In this document: in pieces, positions 8,295 to 16,426 of the stretch
How positions within the stretch are numbered: position 1 is the stretch's first letter
Layout: every line of letters starts with the position of its first letter
Assembly (NCBI RefSeq): GCF_900110735.1
Contig: NZ_FOET01000003.1
Coordinates: forward strand, 124,001 to 188,000
Length of the DNA stretch: 64,000 nt
Direction of reading: 5' to 3'
Source: Streptomyces radiopugnans
GTDB lineage: Bacteria > Actinomycetota > Actinomycetes > Streptomycetales > Streptomycetaceae
Notes under the pieces: model-generated
Seen by the model: the letters and a program-made list of their open reading frames with translations, nothing else
Databases searched by the model: none
Told to the model about the DNA's origin: nothing
Translations under genes and position numbers: made by a program

Positions 8295-9356
8295 CTACCT
8301 CCGCGGGTTCTCCGAGGGCATGACGGTGGTGGAGGGGGTGGCACGGCGGATGACGACGAGGCGGTCGGTGAGCTGCAGAACGGCCGCGTCCGGGTCGTCG
8401 TAGCCCAGCACCCGGTGGCCGCGCACCACGGAGACCACGAGGTCCTTGCACTCGCGCGGGGAGCGGCCGGCCTCGGCCTTGGTGACCGGGCGCTCGGTGA
8501 GGTTCAGTCCCGTGCCCTGGTGGATCAGGTCCTCCATGACCGCGCCCGCGCTGGGGCTGAGCATGGACATTCCGAGCAGGCGTCCGGCGGCACTGGCGCT
8601 GGTGATCACGGAGTCGGCGCCGGACTGCCGCAGCAGCGGCGCGTTCTCCTCCTCGCGCACCGCCGCGACGATGCGCAGGTTGCGGTTGAGCTGGCGGGCG
8701 GTGAGCGTCACCAGGACCGCGGTGTCGTCGCGCTGGGTGGAGATGACCACCTGGGCCGCCCGCTGCACCTCCGCCTTCAGCAGGACGTCGCTGCGGGTCG
8801 CGTCGCCGACGACGCCGGTGTAGCCGTCGGCGTTCGCCGCCTCGACGACCTTGCGGCTGGGGTCGATTATCACGATCCGCTCCCGGGGGACCCCGGTCGA
8901 GATGAGGGTCTCGGCCGCGGAGCGGCCCTTGGTGCCGAAGCCGATGATGACGGTGTGGTCTCGCAAGGAGGACCTCCAGCGGGCCAGGCGGAACTGCTGG
9001 CGGGTCCGTTCGGCCAGCACCTCCAGGGTGGTGCCGATCAGGATGATCAGGAACAGGACGCGCAGCGGGGTGATGACCAGGACGTTGACCAGCCGGGCGC
9101 TGTCGCTGACCGGGGCGATGTCGCCGTAGCCGGTCGTGGAGAGGCTGACGGTGGTGTAGTAGAAGCAGTCCAGCAGCGAGACCTCGCCGTCGGCGCCGTC
9201 GCGGTAGCCCTCGCGCTCGAGGTAGACCAGCATGGCCGTCACGACCAGGACGGCCAGCGCGGCCACCAGCCGCCGCAGCACCTGCCGCAGCGGCCCGGCC
9301 GCGGGCTCGGGGAGCTGCACGAAGTGCTGCAGTTCTTCGGGCGAGGTGTGGTTCAT
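8295..9356 (-). CDS. two-helix potassium channel with RCK (TrkA-N/TrkA-C) domain
   Basis: 353 aa. A first membrane helix (about 27-46) is followed by the pore helix and selectivity filter TTVSLSTTGYGDI (about 68-80), which contains TTGYGD. The second membrane helix is LVNVLVITPLRVLFLIILIG. The cytoplasmic part has a TrkA-N domain with the Rossmann motif VIIGFGTKGRSA and a TrkA-C-like module ending in RLVVIRR. This is the MthK/Kch architecture, in which nucleotides or Ca2+ bind the RCK ring and gate K+ flow. The ATG lies 4 nt after the moeA stop codon and the next gene follows after 9 nt, so it is translated within the molybdenum cofactor operon. Confidence 0.92.
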   Translation of the reverse strand: MNHTSPEELQHFVQLPEPAAGPLRQVLRRLVAALAVLVVTAMLVYLEREGYRDGADGEVSLLDCFYYTTVSLSTTGYGDIAPVSDSARLVNVLVITPLRVLFLIILIGTTLEVLAERTRQQFRLARWRSSLRDHTVIIGFGTKGRSAAETLISTGVPRERIVIIDPSRKVVEAANADGYTGVVGDATRSDVLLKAEVQRAAQVVISTQRDDTAVLVTLTARQLNRNLRIVAAVREEENAPLLRQSGADSVITSASAAGRLLGMSMLSPSAGAVMEDLIHQGTGLNLTERPVTKAEAGRSPRECKDLVVSVVRGHRVLGYDDPDAAVLQLTDRLVVIRRATPSTTVMPSENPRR

Positions 9357-9360
9357 TCCG

Positions 9361-10809
9361 TCACGCCCACGGGAGTCTCAGGAGGTGTACGCCGGCGCCG
9401 GTGGCGGCGCCGCCGGGCGGCACGACCGCCAGGGCGGTGGCCGCCGCGATGCCGCGGAGCATCGCGGGGCCGCTGAACCGCAGCGGCCGTACGCCACCGC
9501 CATCCTGCACGACCGGGACCAGCCGTGTGTCACGGGGGTGGCCCTGGACCTCGCCGAGGAGGACGGCGGTGGGCAGGGCGTCCCCTCCGGCGGGCGATCC
9601 GGCGAACGGGCCGGCGGGCGACCCGGCGGGCGGCTCGGCGGAAGGTTCCGCGGCGGTGGCGGCCCGCAGCAGCGGTTCGGCGAGGGTGAGCAGCCCGGAC
9701 ACGGCCGCCAGCGGATTGCCGGGCAGCCCGGCCAGGTGCGCCCCCGAGGGCAGCCGCGCCAGCAGCATCGGATGGCCGGGGCGCACGCGTACCCCGTCGA
9801 CCAGCAGCTCCGCCCCCAGCCGGCGCAGGGCCGGATGGACGTGGTCGACCGGGCCGGAGGCCGTGCCGCCGGTGGTGACGACGAGGTCGGCGGTGGTCTC
9901 CTCCAGCGCGGCGTACAGCGCCCCGGCGTCGTCGCCGAGGCGGCGGGTGGCGGTGACCTCGGCGCCCAGAGCCGTCAGCCAGGGGCCGACCATCGGGCCG
10001 AGCGCGTCGCGGACCCGGCCGCCGGACGGGAGGCCGGAGGCCAGCAGTTCGTCGCCCAGCACCAGGACCTCGGCGCGGGGGCGGCGTACGACCGGCAGCT
10101 CGTCCCAGCCCGCGGCGGCGGCCAGCCCCAGCACGGCCGGCGTGACCGGCGTACCGCCGGGCAGCAGGTGGTCGCCCGCCCGGCACTCCTGGCCGCGCGG
10201 GCGGATGTCCGCGCCGTGCTGGGGCGCCGCGTTCGCCCGCAGCCGCCGGTCGCGGACCTCGCCGTACTCGGAGCGCAGTACGGCGGTGGTGCCCGGCGGG
10301 ATGCGGGCGCCGGTGGCGATGCGGACGGCGTGGCCGTCCGGGAGCGGGGCCGGGCGGTCGTCGCCGGCCAGGATGCCGTGCCGGGTGCCGGGTGCCGTGC
10401 CGTTCGCCGTGCCGGAGGCGCCGTCCTGTGTGCCGTCCTCGGGGGCGAGCGGCTCCCACGGGCCGGGTCCGGAGACGGCCCAGCCGTCCATGGCCGAGGT
10501 GTCGAACGCCGGCAGATCGGTGAGCGCGGTCAGGGGGGCGGCGAGACGGTGGCCGAGGGCCTCCTCCAGGGGGACGGCGGTGGACTCGGAGCGCCGCCCG
10601 GCCCCGGCGCGGGCGGCGGCGGCGCGGGCGGCGGGCCAGTCGCGGTGCCGTGTTCCGTCCCGTGAGCCGTGCGGGCCGTGCGGGCCGCTCTCCCGGGGGT
10701 CCGGGCCGGGTCCGCGCCCCCCGGACCGGCCGTCACCGTGCGCGGTGCCGCGTGTGCCGCCGCGGCCGTCGGCCAGGGCGAGGGCGTCGGCCAGCTCGTC
10801 GCCGCTCAT
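9361..10809 (-). CDS. moeA: molybdopterin molybdotransferase MoeA
   Basis: 482 aa. MoeA inserts molybdate into adenylated molybdopterin. Visible family features are LPAFDTSAMDGWAV in the N-terminal substrate region, RIATGARIPPGTTAVLRSEYG, the MoCF domain pieces VLVLGDELL and DLVVTTGGTASGPVDHV, and RVRPGHPMLLARL with LPGNPLAAV. The first 70 or so residues (rich in Gly, Arg, Pro and His) are an unusual low-complexity extension that may be disordered. The ATG at 10809 overlaps the mobA stop as ATGA, so the two are translationally coupled. It is 4 nt from the channel gene. Confidence 0.93.
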   Translation of the reverse strand: MSGDELADALALADGRGGTRGTAHGDGRSGGRGPGPDPRESGPHGPHGSRDGTRHRDWPAARAAAARAGAGRRSESTAVPLEEALGHRLAAPLTALTDLPAFDTSAMDGWAVSGPGPWEPLAPEDGTQDGASGTANGTAPGTRHGILAGDDRPAPLPDGHAVRIATGARIPPGTTAVLRSEYGEVRDRRLRANAAPQHGADIRPRGQECRAGDHLLPGGTPVTPAVLGLAAAAGWDELPVVRRPRAEVLVLGDELLASGLPSGGRVRDALGPMVGPWLTALGAEVTATRRLGDDAGALYAALEETTADLVVTTGGTASGPVDHVHPALRRLGAELLVDGVRVRPGHPMLLARLPSGAHLAGLPGNPLAAVSGLLTLAEPLLRAATAAEPSAEPPAGSPAGPFAGSPAGGDALPTAVLLGEVQGHPRDTRLVPVVQDGGGVRPLRFSGPAMLRGIAAATALAVVPPGGAATGAGVHLLRLPWA

Positions 10810-11750
10810 CCGGCGTCCGTTCCCTCTCCGCCGCCGGCCTCTCCGCTCCCGCCGGCCTTTCCGTTCTCCGCGGTCCCCGCGGTCTCCTCGGCCCAGCGGC
10901 GGGCCAGTTCGGCGGCCTTGCGCGCGGTCTCGGCCACGTCCGCGGGACTCCCGCCCGCACGCGCCGCCGCGTATCCGACGAGAAAGGTCGTCAGCGGGGC
11001 GGCGGGCCGGGCCACGCCGTGCGCGGCGTCCCGCGCGAGATCGAGGAGGGCTGCGGTGTCGACGTCGAGGTCGATGCCGAGTTCGGCCTTGGCTGCGGTC
11101 ATCCATTCGTTCAGCACGCGTCCATGCTCCCTGATGTGCGAGCGGGCCGAGGCGAGTTCCTCCCAGGTGTCGCAGTCGCGGGCCTCCTCGGGGCCGGCGG
11201 GGGCGACGCGGCGCAGTACGAGCTCATCGGTGAGCAGCCGCAGGGGCAGGTTCGCCGGCCGCCCGTGCTCGGCGGCGAGCAGGGCCAGCTCGCGGCGGAG
11301 GGACTCGGTGCGGTAGGCGCCCAGGAGGGGCTGGGCCCGCCCGTCGTCCACGATCGCCCCGTCGGGGCCGCCGGGGCCGTGGGAGCCGCCGGGGCCGGTG
11401 TCCGTGCCGTACGCGCCGTGCACGGCGTCCAGCAGCGCCCGCACGGTGGCGGGCGTCAGGAACGGCAGGTCGGCGGAGAGCACCAGCACCGTCTCGCTCC
11501 CGACGCGGCGCAGCCCGGCGTCGAGGGCCGCCAGCGGCCCTCCGCCGGGCGGCTCCTCGCGCGTCCAGTCCACCGGCCGGGCCGTCGGCCTGCGCGGGCC
11601 GACGACCACCGTCCGCGCCGCGTCCGCGCAGACGTACAGCACCCGGTCGAGCAGCGTCCGGCCCCCGACGGTGAGGGCCGGCTTGTCCGTCCCGCCGAGT
11701 CGGCGGGCGGCACCGCCGGCGATGACGACGGCGTCGTACACATCGGTCAT
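10806..11750 (-). CDS. mobA: MobA-like molybdenum cofactor guanylyltransferase fused to a C-terminal helical domain
   Basis: 314 aa. The N-terminal nucleotidyltransferase domain has the GT-A signature VVIAGGAARRLGGTDKPAL (residues 8-26). It also has LVLSADLPFL with the metal-binding Asp, and QPLLGAYR. This is the MobA pattern for transferring GMP to molybdopterin. From about 205 a second module starts with LNEWMTAAKAELGIDLDVD and continues with LLDLARDAAHGVARPAAPLT; I assign it to the DUF6457 type often found alone or fused in actinobacteria. The tail is a Gly/Glu linker. The frame ends inside the moeA start codon. It is the first gene of the operon; the 142 nt upstream separate it from bkdC and may contain its promoter. 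Confidence 0.85.
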   Translation of the reverse strand: MTDVYDAVVIAGGAARRLGGTDKPALTVGGRTLLDRVLYVCADAARTVVVGPRRPTARPVDWTREEPPGGGPLAALDAGLRRVGSETVLVLSADLPFLTPATVRALLDAVHGAYGTDTGPGGSHGPGGPDGAIVDDGRAQPLLGAYRTESLRRELALLAAEHGRPANLPLRLLTDELVLRRVAPAGPEEARDCDTWEELASARSHIREHGRVLNEWMTAAKAELGIDLDVDTAALLDLARDAAHGVARPAAPLTTFLVGYAAARAGGSPADVAETARKAAELARRWAEETAGTAENGKAGGSGEAGGGEGTDAG

Positions 11751-11892
11751 GCCCCGAGTGTGACCCCCTCCGCCCCGGCCAGGGTGAAGGGGGCCTCCGG
11801 CCCGGGGCCGCGGTCCGGCCCGAACCGCCCCCTTCCGGGGCGGAGGGGACGCCGCGGGCCGGCCGCCGTCCCGCCGGGAGAGCCGGCGGCCG

Positions 11893-13344
11893 CTACAGGC
11901 TGCGCAGCAGTACCGCCGGGTGCTCGACGCAGTCCGCCACGTACCGCAGGAAGCCGCCCGCCGTTCCGCCGTCGCACACCCGGTGGTCGAAGGTGAAGGA
12001 CAGCTGTACGACCTGGCGCACCGCCAGCTCGCCCTCGTGCACCCACGGCTTGGGGGTGATGCGGCCGACTCCGAGCATCGCCGCCTCGGGGTGGTTGATG
12101 ATCGGGGTGGAGCCGTCCACCCCGAACACCCCGTAGTTGTTGAGGGTGAAGGTGCCGCCGGTCAGCTCGGCGGGCTTCAGCCTCCCCTCGCGCGCGGACT
12201 CGGTCAGCCGGGCGATCTCCTCGGTCAGCTCGGCGGCGTTGCGGGTGTGGGCGTCGCGTACGACGGGGACCACGAGTCCGCGGTCGGTCTGCGCGGCGAA
12301 GCCCAGGTGGACCCCGGGCAGCCGGACGATCTCGCGCGCGGCCGTGTCCACCGTCGCGTTCAGCTCGGGGAAGCGGGCGAGGGCGGCCGTGCAGATCCGG
12401 GCGAGGAGCGCGAGCAGGGAGATCTTCGGCCCCGCGGCGTTCATCGCCCGCCGGGCGGCGAGCAGTTCGGTGGCGTCGGCGTCCACCCAGCAGGTGGCGT
12501 CGGGGATCTCGCGCCGGGAGGTGGAGAGCTTGTCGGCGACCGTACCGCGCAGCCCGCGCAGCGGGATCCGCTCGCCGTGGGCGGCGGCGCCGGCGGTTAC
12601 GGGGGCGGGGGCGGGCGCGGCGGCGGGCACGGGCGCGGCCTGGGCCGCCGCCACCGCGCGCTCGACGTCGGCGCGCAGGATCAGTCCCCGCGGGCCGGAG
12701 CCGGCGACCTGCCGCAGATCGATCCCGTGCTCCCGCGCGAGCCGCCGCACCAGTGGTGAGATCACCGGGACGGGTCCGTCGGCGGAGCGGATCCCCTCGG
12801 GCGCGGACGGCTCCGCCGCCGGACCGGCGGGGGCCGGCGCGACGGGCGCCGTGGGCACGGCGGGTGCGGAGACGGGGGCCGCGGCGGGAATCGAGGCGTG
12901 CACACCGTTCACCGGGCGGACCCGCCGGCGGCGGGCAGCGGGCGCCCCCGTGCCGTATCCCACCAGCACGTTCCCGGACTTCTCCGAGGCGCCGGCGGTC
13001 TCGTCGGACCCGGCGCCGGACCCGGAAGCGGATGCGGCGGGCCCGGCGGCAGGGGCTCCGGAGCCGTCACCGGCCGGCTCTCCGGCCGTGGCGGCGGACG
13101 CCCCTACGGCCACCGCCACCAGCGGCGCGCCGACGGGGACCTCGGCACCCTCCTCCCCGAACCGGGCGGTGACCACACCGCCGTACGGGCACGGCACCTC
13201 GACCATCGCCTTGGCCGTCTCGACCTCCACCACCGGCTGGTCGACGGCGACGACGTCGCCGACGGACACCAGCCAGCGGACGATCTCGGCCTCCGTCAGC
13301 CCCTCGCCCAGGTCGGGCAGGGCGAACTCGCGGACCTCGGCCAT
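11893..13344 (-). CDS. bkdC: dihydrolipoamide acyltransferase, E2 of branched-chain 2-oxoacid dehydrogenase
   Basis: 483 aa. One lipoyl domain at residues 1-80 carries the lipoylated Lys45 in VETAKAMVEV. A long Ala/Pro/Gly linker follows, then a peripheral subunit-binding domain (VISPLVRRLAREHGIDLRQVAGSGPRG) and a second linker. The catalytic acyltransferase domain ends with FDHRVCDGG, where His454 and Asp458 form the HXXXD active site. It passes the branched acyl group to CoA. The ATG at 13344 overlaps the bkdB stop as ATGA. The branched acyl-CoA products feed both valine/leucine/isoleucine breakdown and the starter units of branched fatty acids and polyketides. Confidence 0.93.
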   Translation of the reverse strand: MAEVREFALPDLGEGLTEAEIVRWLVSVGDVVAVDQPVVEVETAKAMVEVPCPYGGVVTARFGEEGAEVPVGAPLVAVAVGASAATAGEPAGDGSGAPAAGPAASASGSGAGSDETAGASEKSGNVLVGYGTGAPAARRRRVRPVNGVHASIPAAAPVSAPAVPTAPVAPAPAGPAAEPSAPEGIRSADGPVPVISPLVRRLAREHGIDLRQVAGSGPRGLILRADVERAVAAAQAAPVPAAAPAPAPVTAGAAAHGERIPLRGLRGTVADKLSTSRREIPDATCWVDADATELLAARRAMNAAGPKISLLALLARICTAALARFPELNATVDTAAREIVRLPGVHLGFAAQTDRGLVVPVVRDAHTRNAAELTEEIARLTESAREGRLKPAELTGGTFTLNNYGVFGVDGSTPIINHPEAAMLGVGRITPKPWVHEGELAVRQVVQLSFTFDHRVCDGGTAGGFLRYVADCVEHPAVLLRSL

Positions 13345-14459
13345 CAGCGGCCACCCCTCCCGGACGTGCCCGCCCCGCCGAACGCCTCGGGCCGCTCGGT
13401 CCACTCCGACTCCCACTGGAGCCGGGCGACGGCGTCCAGGACCCGGTCCACTCCGGGCAGATGGTGGCGCTCCAGCATCGGCGGCGGGTAGGGGACGTCG
13501 AATCCGGCCACCCGCAGCACCGGCGCCTCCAGGTGGTGGAAGCAGCGCTCGGTGATCCGGGCGGCGATCTCGCCTCCGGGGCCGCCGAAGCCGCTGGACT
13601 CGTGGACGACCACGGCCCGTCCGGTGCGCCGCACCGACGCGCAGACCGTCTCGTCGTCGAAGGGGACCAGGGAGCGCAGATCGACGACCTCCAGCTCCCA
13701 GCCCTCCTCGCGGGCGGCCTCGGCCGCCTCCAGGCAGACGGGCACCGACGGACCGTAGGTGACCAGCGTGGCGGACGTCCCGGTGCGGCGGACCCGGGCG
13801 CGGCCGATGGGCTCGACGGCCTCCGGCTCGTCCGGCGACCAGTCGGCCTTCGACCAGTACAGCCGCTTGGGCTCCAGGAAGACCACCGGGTCGTCGGAGG
13901 CGATGGCGGCCCGCAGCATCCCGTAGGAGTCGGCCACCGTCGCCGGGGTCACCACGTGCAGGCCGGGGGTGGCCATGTAGTACGCCTCGGAGGAGTCGCT
14001 GTGGTGCTCCACACCGCCGATCCCGCCGCCGTAGGGCACCCGGATCGTGATGGGCAGCGGCATCGCGCCGCGCGTGCGGTTGCGCATCTTGGCGACATGG
14101 CTGAGGAGCTGCTCGAAGGCCGGGTAGGCGAAGGCGTCGAACTGCATCTCCACCACCGGACGCAGCCCGTACATCGCCATGCCGACGGCCGTGCCCAGGA
14201 TGCCGGCCTCGGCCAGCGGGGTGTCGGTGCAGCGGTCCTCGCCGAACTCCGCGGTCAGGCCGTCGGTGATGCGGAAGACCCCGCCGAGCGTGCCGACGTC
14301 CTCGCCGAGCACGTGCACGGACGGGTCCTCGGCCATGGCGTCGCGCATCGCGCGGTTGAGGGCCTGCGCCATGGTGGCGGGCTTGCGGGCGGCCCCGGCC
14401 CCGCCCCGGGCCTTCCCGTCCGTCCTGCCCGCGCTCTTCCCGGTGGTCGCGGTCGTCAT
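13344..14459 (-). CDS. bkdB: branched-chain 2-oxoacid dehydrogenase E1 beta subunit
   Basis: 371 aa. It matches the transketolase-like E1 beta family: MAQALNRAMRDAMAEDPSV, LGEDVGTLGGVFRIT, the DTPLAEAGILGTAVGMA segment, MRNRTRGAMPLPITIRVPYGGG and the C-terminal domain with VTYGPSVPVCLEAA and EVVDLRSLVPFD. The first 29 residues are an Ala/Gly/Lys extension; the downstream ATG at MAQALN is an alternative start, but the ATG at 14459 overlaps the bkdA stop as ATGA, which favours it. It forms the alpha2beta2 thiamine-diphosphate decarboxylase with BkdA. Confidence 0.92.
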   Translation of the reverse strand: MTTATTGKSAGRTDGKARGGAGAARKPATMAQALNRAMRDAMAEDPSVHVLGEDVGTLGGVFRITDGLTAEFGEDRCTDTPLAEAGILGTAVGMAMYGLRPVVEMQFDAFAYPAFEQLLSHVAKMRNRTRGAMPLPITIRVPYGGGIGGVEHHSDSSEAYYMATPGLHVVTPATVADSYGMLRAAIASDDPVVFLEPKRLYWSKADWSPDEPEAVEPIGRARVRRTGTSATLVTYGPSVPVCLEAAEAAREEGWELEVVDLRSLVPFDDETVCASVRRTGRAVVVHESSGFGGPGGEIAARITERCFHHLEAPVLRVAGFDVPYPPPMLERHHLPGVDRVLDAVARLQWESEWTERPEAFGGAGTSGRGGR

Positions 14460-15643
14460 CGCTCGCCTCCCGCTGTGTTCCCGGCGGCCCCGCCGTGCCC
14501 GGCGTGCCCGGCGTGTCCGTCCTGTCCGTCGCCCTCGGCGTCCAGCTCGGCGCGCAGCTGCGCGGCCTGCTCCCTGAGCTGCGCGGTCTTCTCCGCGTAG
14601 ACGTGCTCGAAGAGATCCACCGGATCGAGCACCGGGTCCTCGTTCATGGCCTCGCGCAGCCGCGCGGCCATCTCCTCGGCCTCCTGGTGCGCCCCGTCGC
14701 GTGTCGCGTCGTCGAACAGGCCGCGCTCGGTCAGCTCGCGCTCCAGCAGCGCCACGGGGTCGTGCTCGAGCCATGCGCCGACCTCGTCCTCGCCGCGGTA
14801 GCGGGTGGCGTCGTCGGCGTTGGTGTGGGCGTCGATCCGGTAGGTCACGGCCTCCACGAGGGTGGGGCCATCGCCGCGCCGGGCGCGCTCGGCGGCCTCG
14901 GTCAGGACCCGGTGGACGGCCGCGGCGTCGTTGCCGTCGACCAGCCGGCCGGGGACGCCGTAGCCGACGGCCTTGTGGGCCAGCGAGGGCGCGGCGGTCT
15001 GCTTGGCCAGGGGGACGGAGATCGCGAAGCCGTTGTTCTGCACGAGGAAGACCGTCGGGGTGCGCCAGACGGCGGCGAAGTTCAGCGCCTCGTGGAAGTC
15101 GCCCTCGCTGGTGCCGCCGTCGCCGACCATGGCCAGCGCGACCACGTCCTCGCCCTTGAGCCGGGCGGCGTGGGCGAGCCCGACGGCGTGCGGCAGATGG
15201 GTGGCCAGCGGGGTGGACAGCGGGGCGACGCGGTGCTCGTACGGGTCGTAGCCGGTGTGCCAGTCGCCGCGCAGCAGTCCCAGCGCCTCGGCCGGGTCCA
15301 TGCCGCGGGCGACGGCGGCGAGGGTGTCGCGGTAGCTGGGGAAGAGCCAGTCCCGCTCCCGGAGCACCAGGGCCGCGGCCACCTCGCACGCCTCCTGCCC
15401 GGTGGAGGAGGGGTAGACGGCGAGCCTGCCCTGCCTGGTGAGCGCGGTGGCCTGCCGGTTGTAGCGGCGGCCCCTCACCAGGTGCGCGTAGAGCGTCCTG
15501 AGCAGGCCGGGGTCGAGGTCGGCGCCGGTGCCCAGCAGCCGGTACGGCTCGGAGTCCGGCAGCAGCGGCACGGGGTCCGTGCGCGGCTGCCAGGCGGGCG
15601 GCGGCGCGGGGCGGTAGGCGCCTGGCTGCTCCAGGACTGTCAT
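14456..15643 (-). CDS. bkdA: branched-chain 2-oxoacid dehydrogenase E1 alpha subunit
   Basis: 395 aa. The thiamine-diphosphate motif runs from GDGGTSEGD (174) to the NN at 203-204. Family landmarks YPSSTGQEACEVA (77-89) and LFPSYRDTLAAVARG (100-114) precede it. The protein decarboxylates 2-oxoisovalerate, 2-oxoisocaproate and 2-oxo-3-methylvalerate and reductively acylates the E2 lipoyl group. The ATG at 15643 has a near-perfect AGGAGGT ribosome binding site. The C-terminus is a Gln/Arg/Asp and Gly/His-rich tail. It is the first gene of bkdABC; the E3 dihydrolipoamide dehydrogenase is not in the window. The promoter must lie in the 180 nt shared with the divergent Lrp gene, where an operator and a DnaA box are found. 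Confidence 0.93.
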   Translation of the reverse strand: MTVLEQPGAYRPAPPPAWQPRTDPVPLLPDSEPYRLLGTGADLDPGLLRTLYAHLVRGRRYNRQATALTRQGRLAVYPSSTGQEACEVAAALVLRERDWLFPSYRDTLAAVARGMDPAEALGLLRGDWHTGYDPYEHRVAPLSTPLATHLPHAVGLAHAARLKGEDVVALAMVGDGGTSEGDFHEALNFAAVWRTPTVFLVQNNGFAISVPLAKQTAAPSLAHKAVGYGVPGRLVDGNDAAAVHRVLTEAAERARRGDGPTLVEAVTYRIDAHTNADDATRYRGEDEVGAWLEHDPVALLERELTERGLFDDATRDGAHQEAEEMAARLREAMNEDPVLDPVDLFEHVYAEKTAQLREQAAQLRAELDAEGDGQDGHAGHAGHGGAAGNTAGGER

Positions 15644-15707
15644 GCGGCACCTCCTGGTAGGGGGCATCTGCGGGCAGGAGGCCGCGCTGGATCCGGCGGG
15701 CCCCCCT

Positions 15708-15721
15708 ACCGATTGTTCGGT
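15708..15721. promoter_or_regulatory. TetR-type operator, variant of the paa sites
   Basis: The inverted repeat ACCGATTGTTCGGT differs by one base from the operator found at 17102 (centre TG in place of CG). It lies 64 nt upstream of the bkdA start and 101 nt upstream of the Lrp start. The arms ACCGA/TCGGT are a perfect palindrome. Binding by the TetR regulator at 16427-17059 is inferred. Confidence 0.55.
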
Positions 15722-15755
15722 CGCCGTCGCATTTTGGCTACGGGTGGCACCGCCC

Positions 15756-15764
15756 TGTGGACAA
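15756..15764 (-). promoter_or_regulatory. perfect DnaA box (TTGTCCACA)
   Basis: The + strand reads TGTGGACAA, the exact complement of TTGTCCACA, the box preferred by Streptomyces DnaA. It is intergenic, between bkdA and the Lrp gene, and 34 nt from the operator at 15708-15721. Confidence 0.55.
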
Positions 15765-15822
15765 ACGGTTCTGCACGGCGTGGGATGTCGGCAGGACGTC
15801 CATGGAGGGGAGGCGGCAGGCC

Positions 15823-16323
15823 ATGCCGGAAGAACAGATGGTCCCCGAGGCGCCGGAGGACGGGCACCGGCCGCCCGCCAGACCGCTCGATCCCGTCGAC
15901 CGGTCCATCCTGCGGATGCTGCAACTGGACGGGCGCGCCTCGATACGGTCGGTCGCCGAGCGGGTGCACGTGTCCCGGGCGAACGCGTACGCCCGGATCA
16001 ACCGCCTCGTCGAGGACGGGGTGATACGCGGCTTCACGGCCCGGGTGGACCACGAGCGCGCCGGCCAGGGCGCGTCGGCGTACATCACCCTGAAGATCGT
16101 GCAGAACTCCTGGCGCGCGGTGCGCGAGAAGCTCCAGGCGCTGCCGGGCGCCGCGCACATCGCGCTGGTCAGCGGCGACTTCGACGTGCTGCTGCTGGTG
16201 CACACCGCCGACAACCGGGCGCTGCGGGAGCTGGTGCTCACCCGGATACAGGCGATGCCGGAGGTGCTGAGCACCCGCACCCTGCTGGTCTTCGAGGAGA
16301 CCGACCTCGAACCCGAGCCGTGA
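15823..16323 (+). CDS. Lrp/AsnC family transcriptional regulator
   Basis: 166 aa. The N-terminal winged helix-turn-helix is typical: LDPVDRSILRMLQLDGRASIRSVAERV, then VSRANAYARINRLVEDGVIRGFTARVD. It is followed by an RAM effector-binding domain (YITLKIV, GDFDVLLLVHTADNRALRELV, MPEVLSTRTLLVFEE). The ATG at 15823 has a GGAGGGGAGGCGG ribosome binding site; an upstream GTG at 15757 keeps the frame open but sits inside a DnaA box and lacks a good site. Divergent orientation to bkdABC is the usual position of the bkd regulator, which in related Streptomyces responds to branched-chain amino or oxo acids. It may also autoregulate. Confidence 0.9.
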   Translation: MPEEQMVPEAPEDGHRPPARPLDPVDRSILRMLQLDGRASIRSVAERVHVSRANAYARINRLVEDGVIRGFTARVDHERAGQGASAYITLKIVQNSWRAVREKLQALPGAAHIALVSGDFDVLLLVHTADNRALRELVLTRIQAMPEVLSTRTLLVFEETDLEPEP

Positions 16324-16426
16324 GCCGGGCCGTCCGCCTGCCCGCCCGGGCCGGGGCCGGTGCCGGGTTCCCGCCCCACCACCGCCCCGGCGCTCCCCTT
16401 CCGCCCCCGCCCTTCCCCGCCGCTCG

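Noticed and set aside
11893..15643. Pyruvate dehydrogenase in place of branched-chain complex
   Set aside because: A separate alpha and beta E1 with a single-lipoyl E2 and a divergent Lrp gene is the bkd arrangement. Streptomyces pyruvate dehydrogenase normally uses a one-chain E1.
13344..15650. A 768-codon frame joining E1 alpha and E1 beta as a fusion
   Set aside because: The first half is an out-of-frame reading of bkdA. Both subunits have their own start with a 4-nt overlap and bkdA has an AGGAGGT site.
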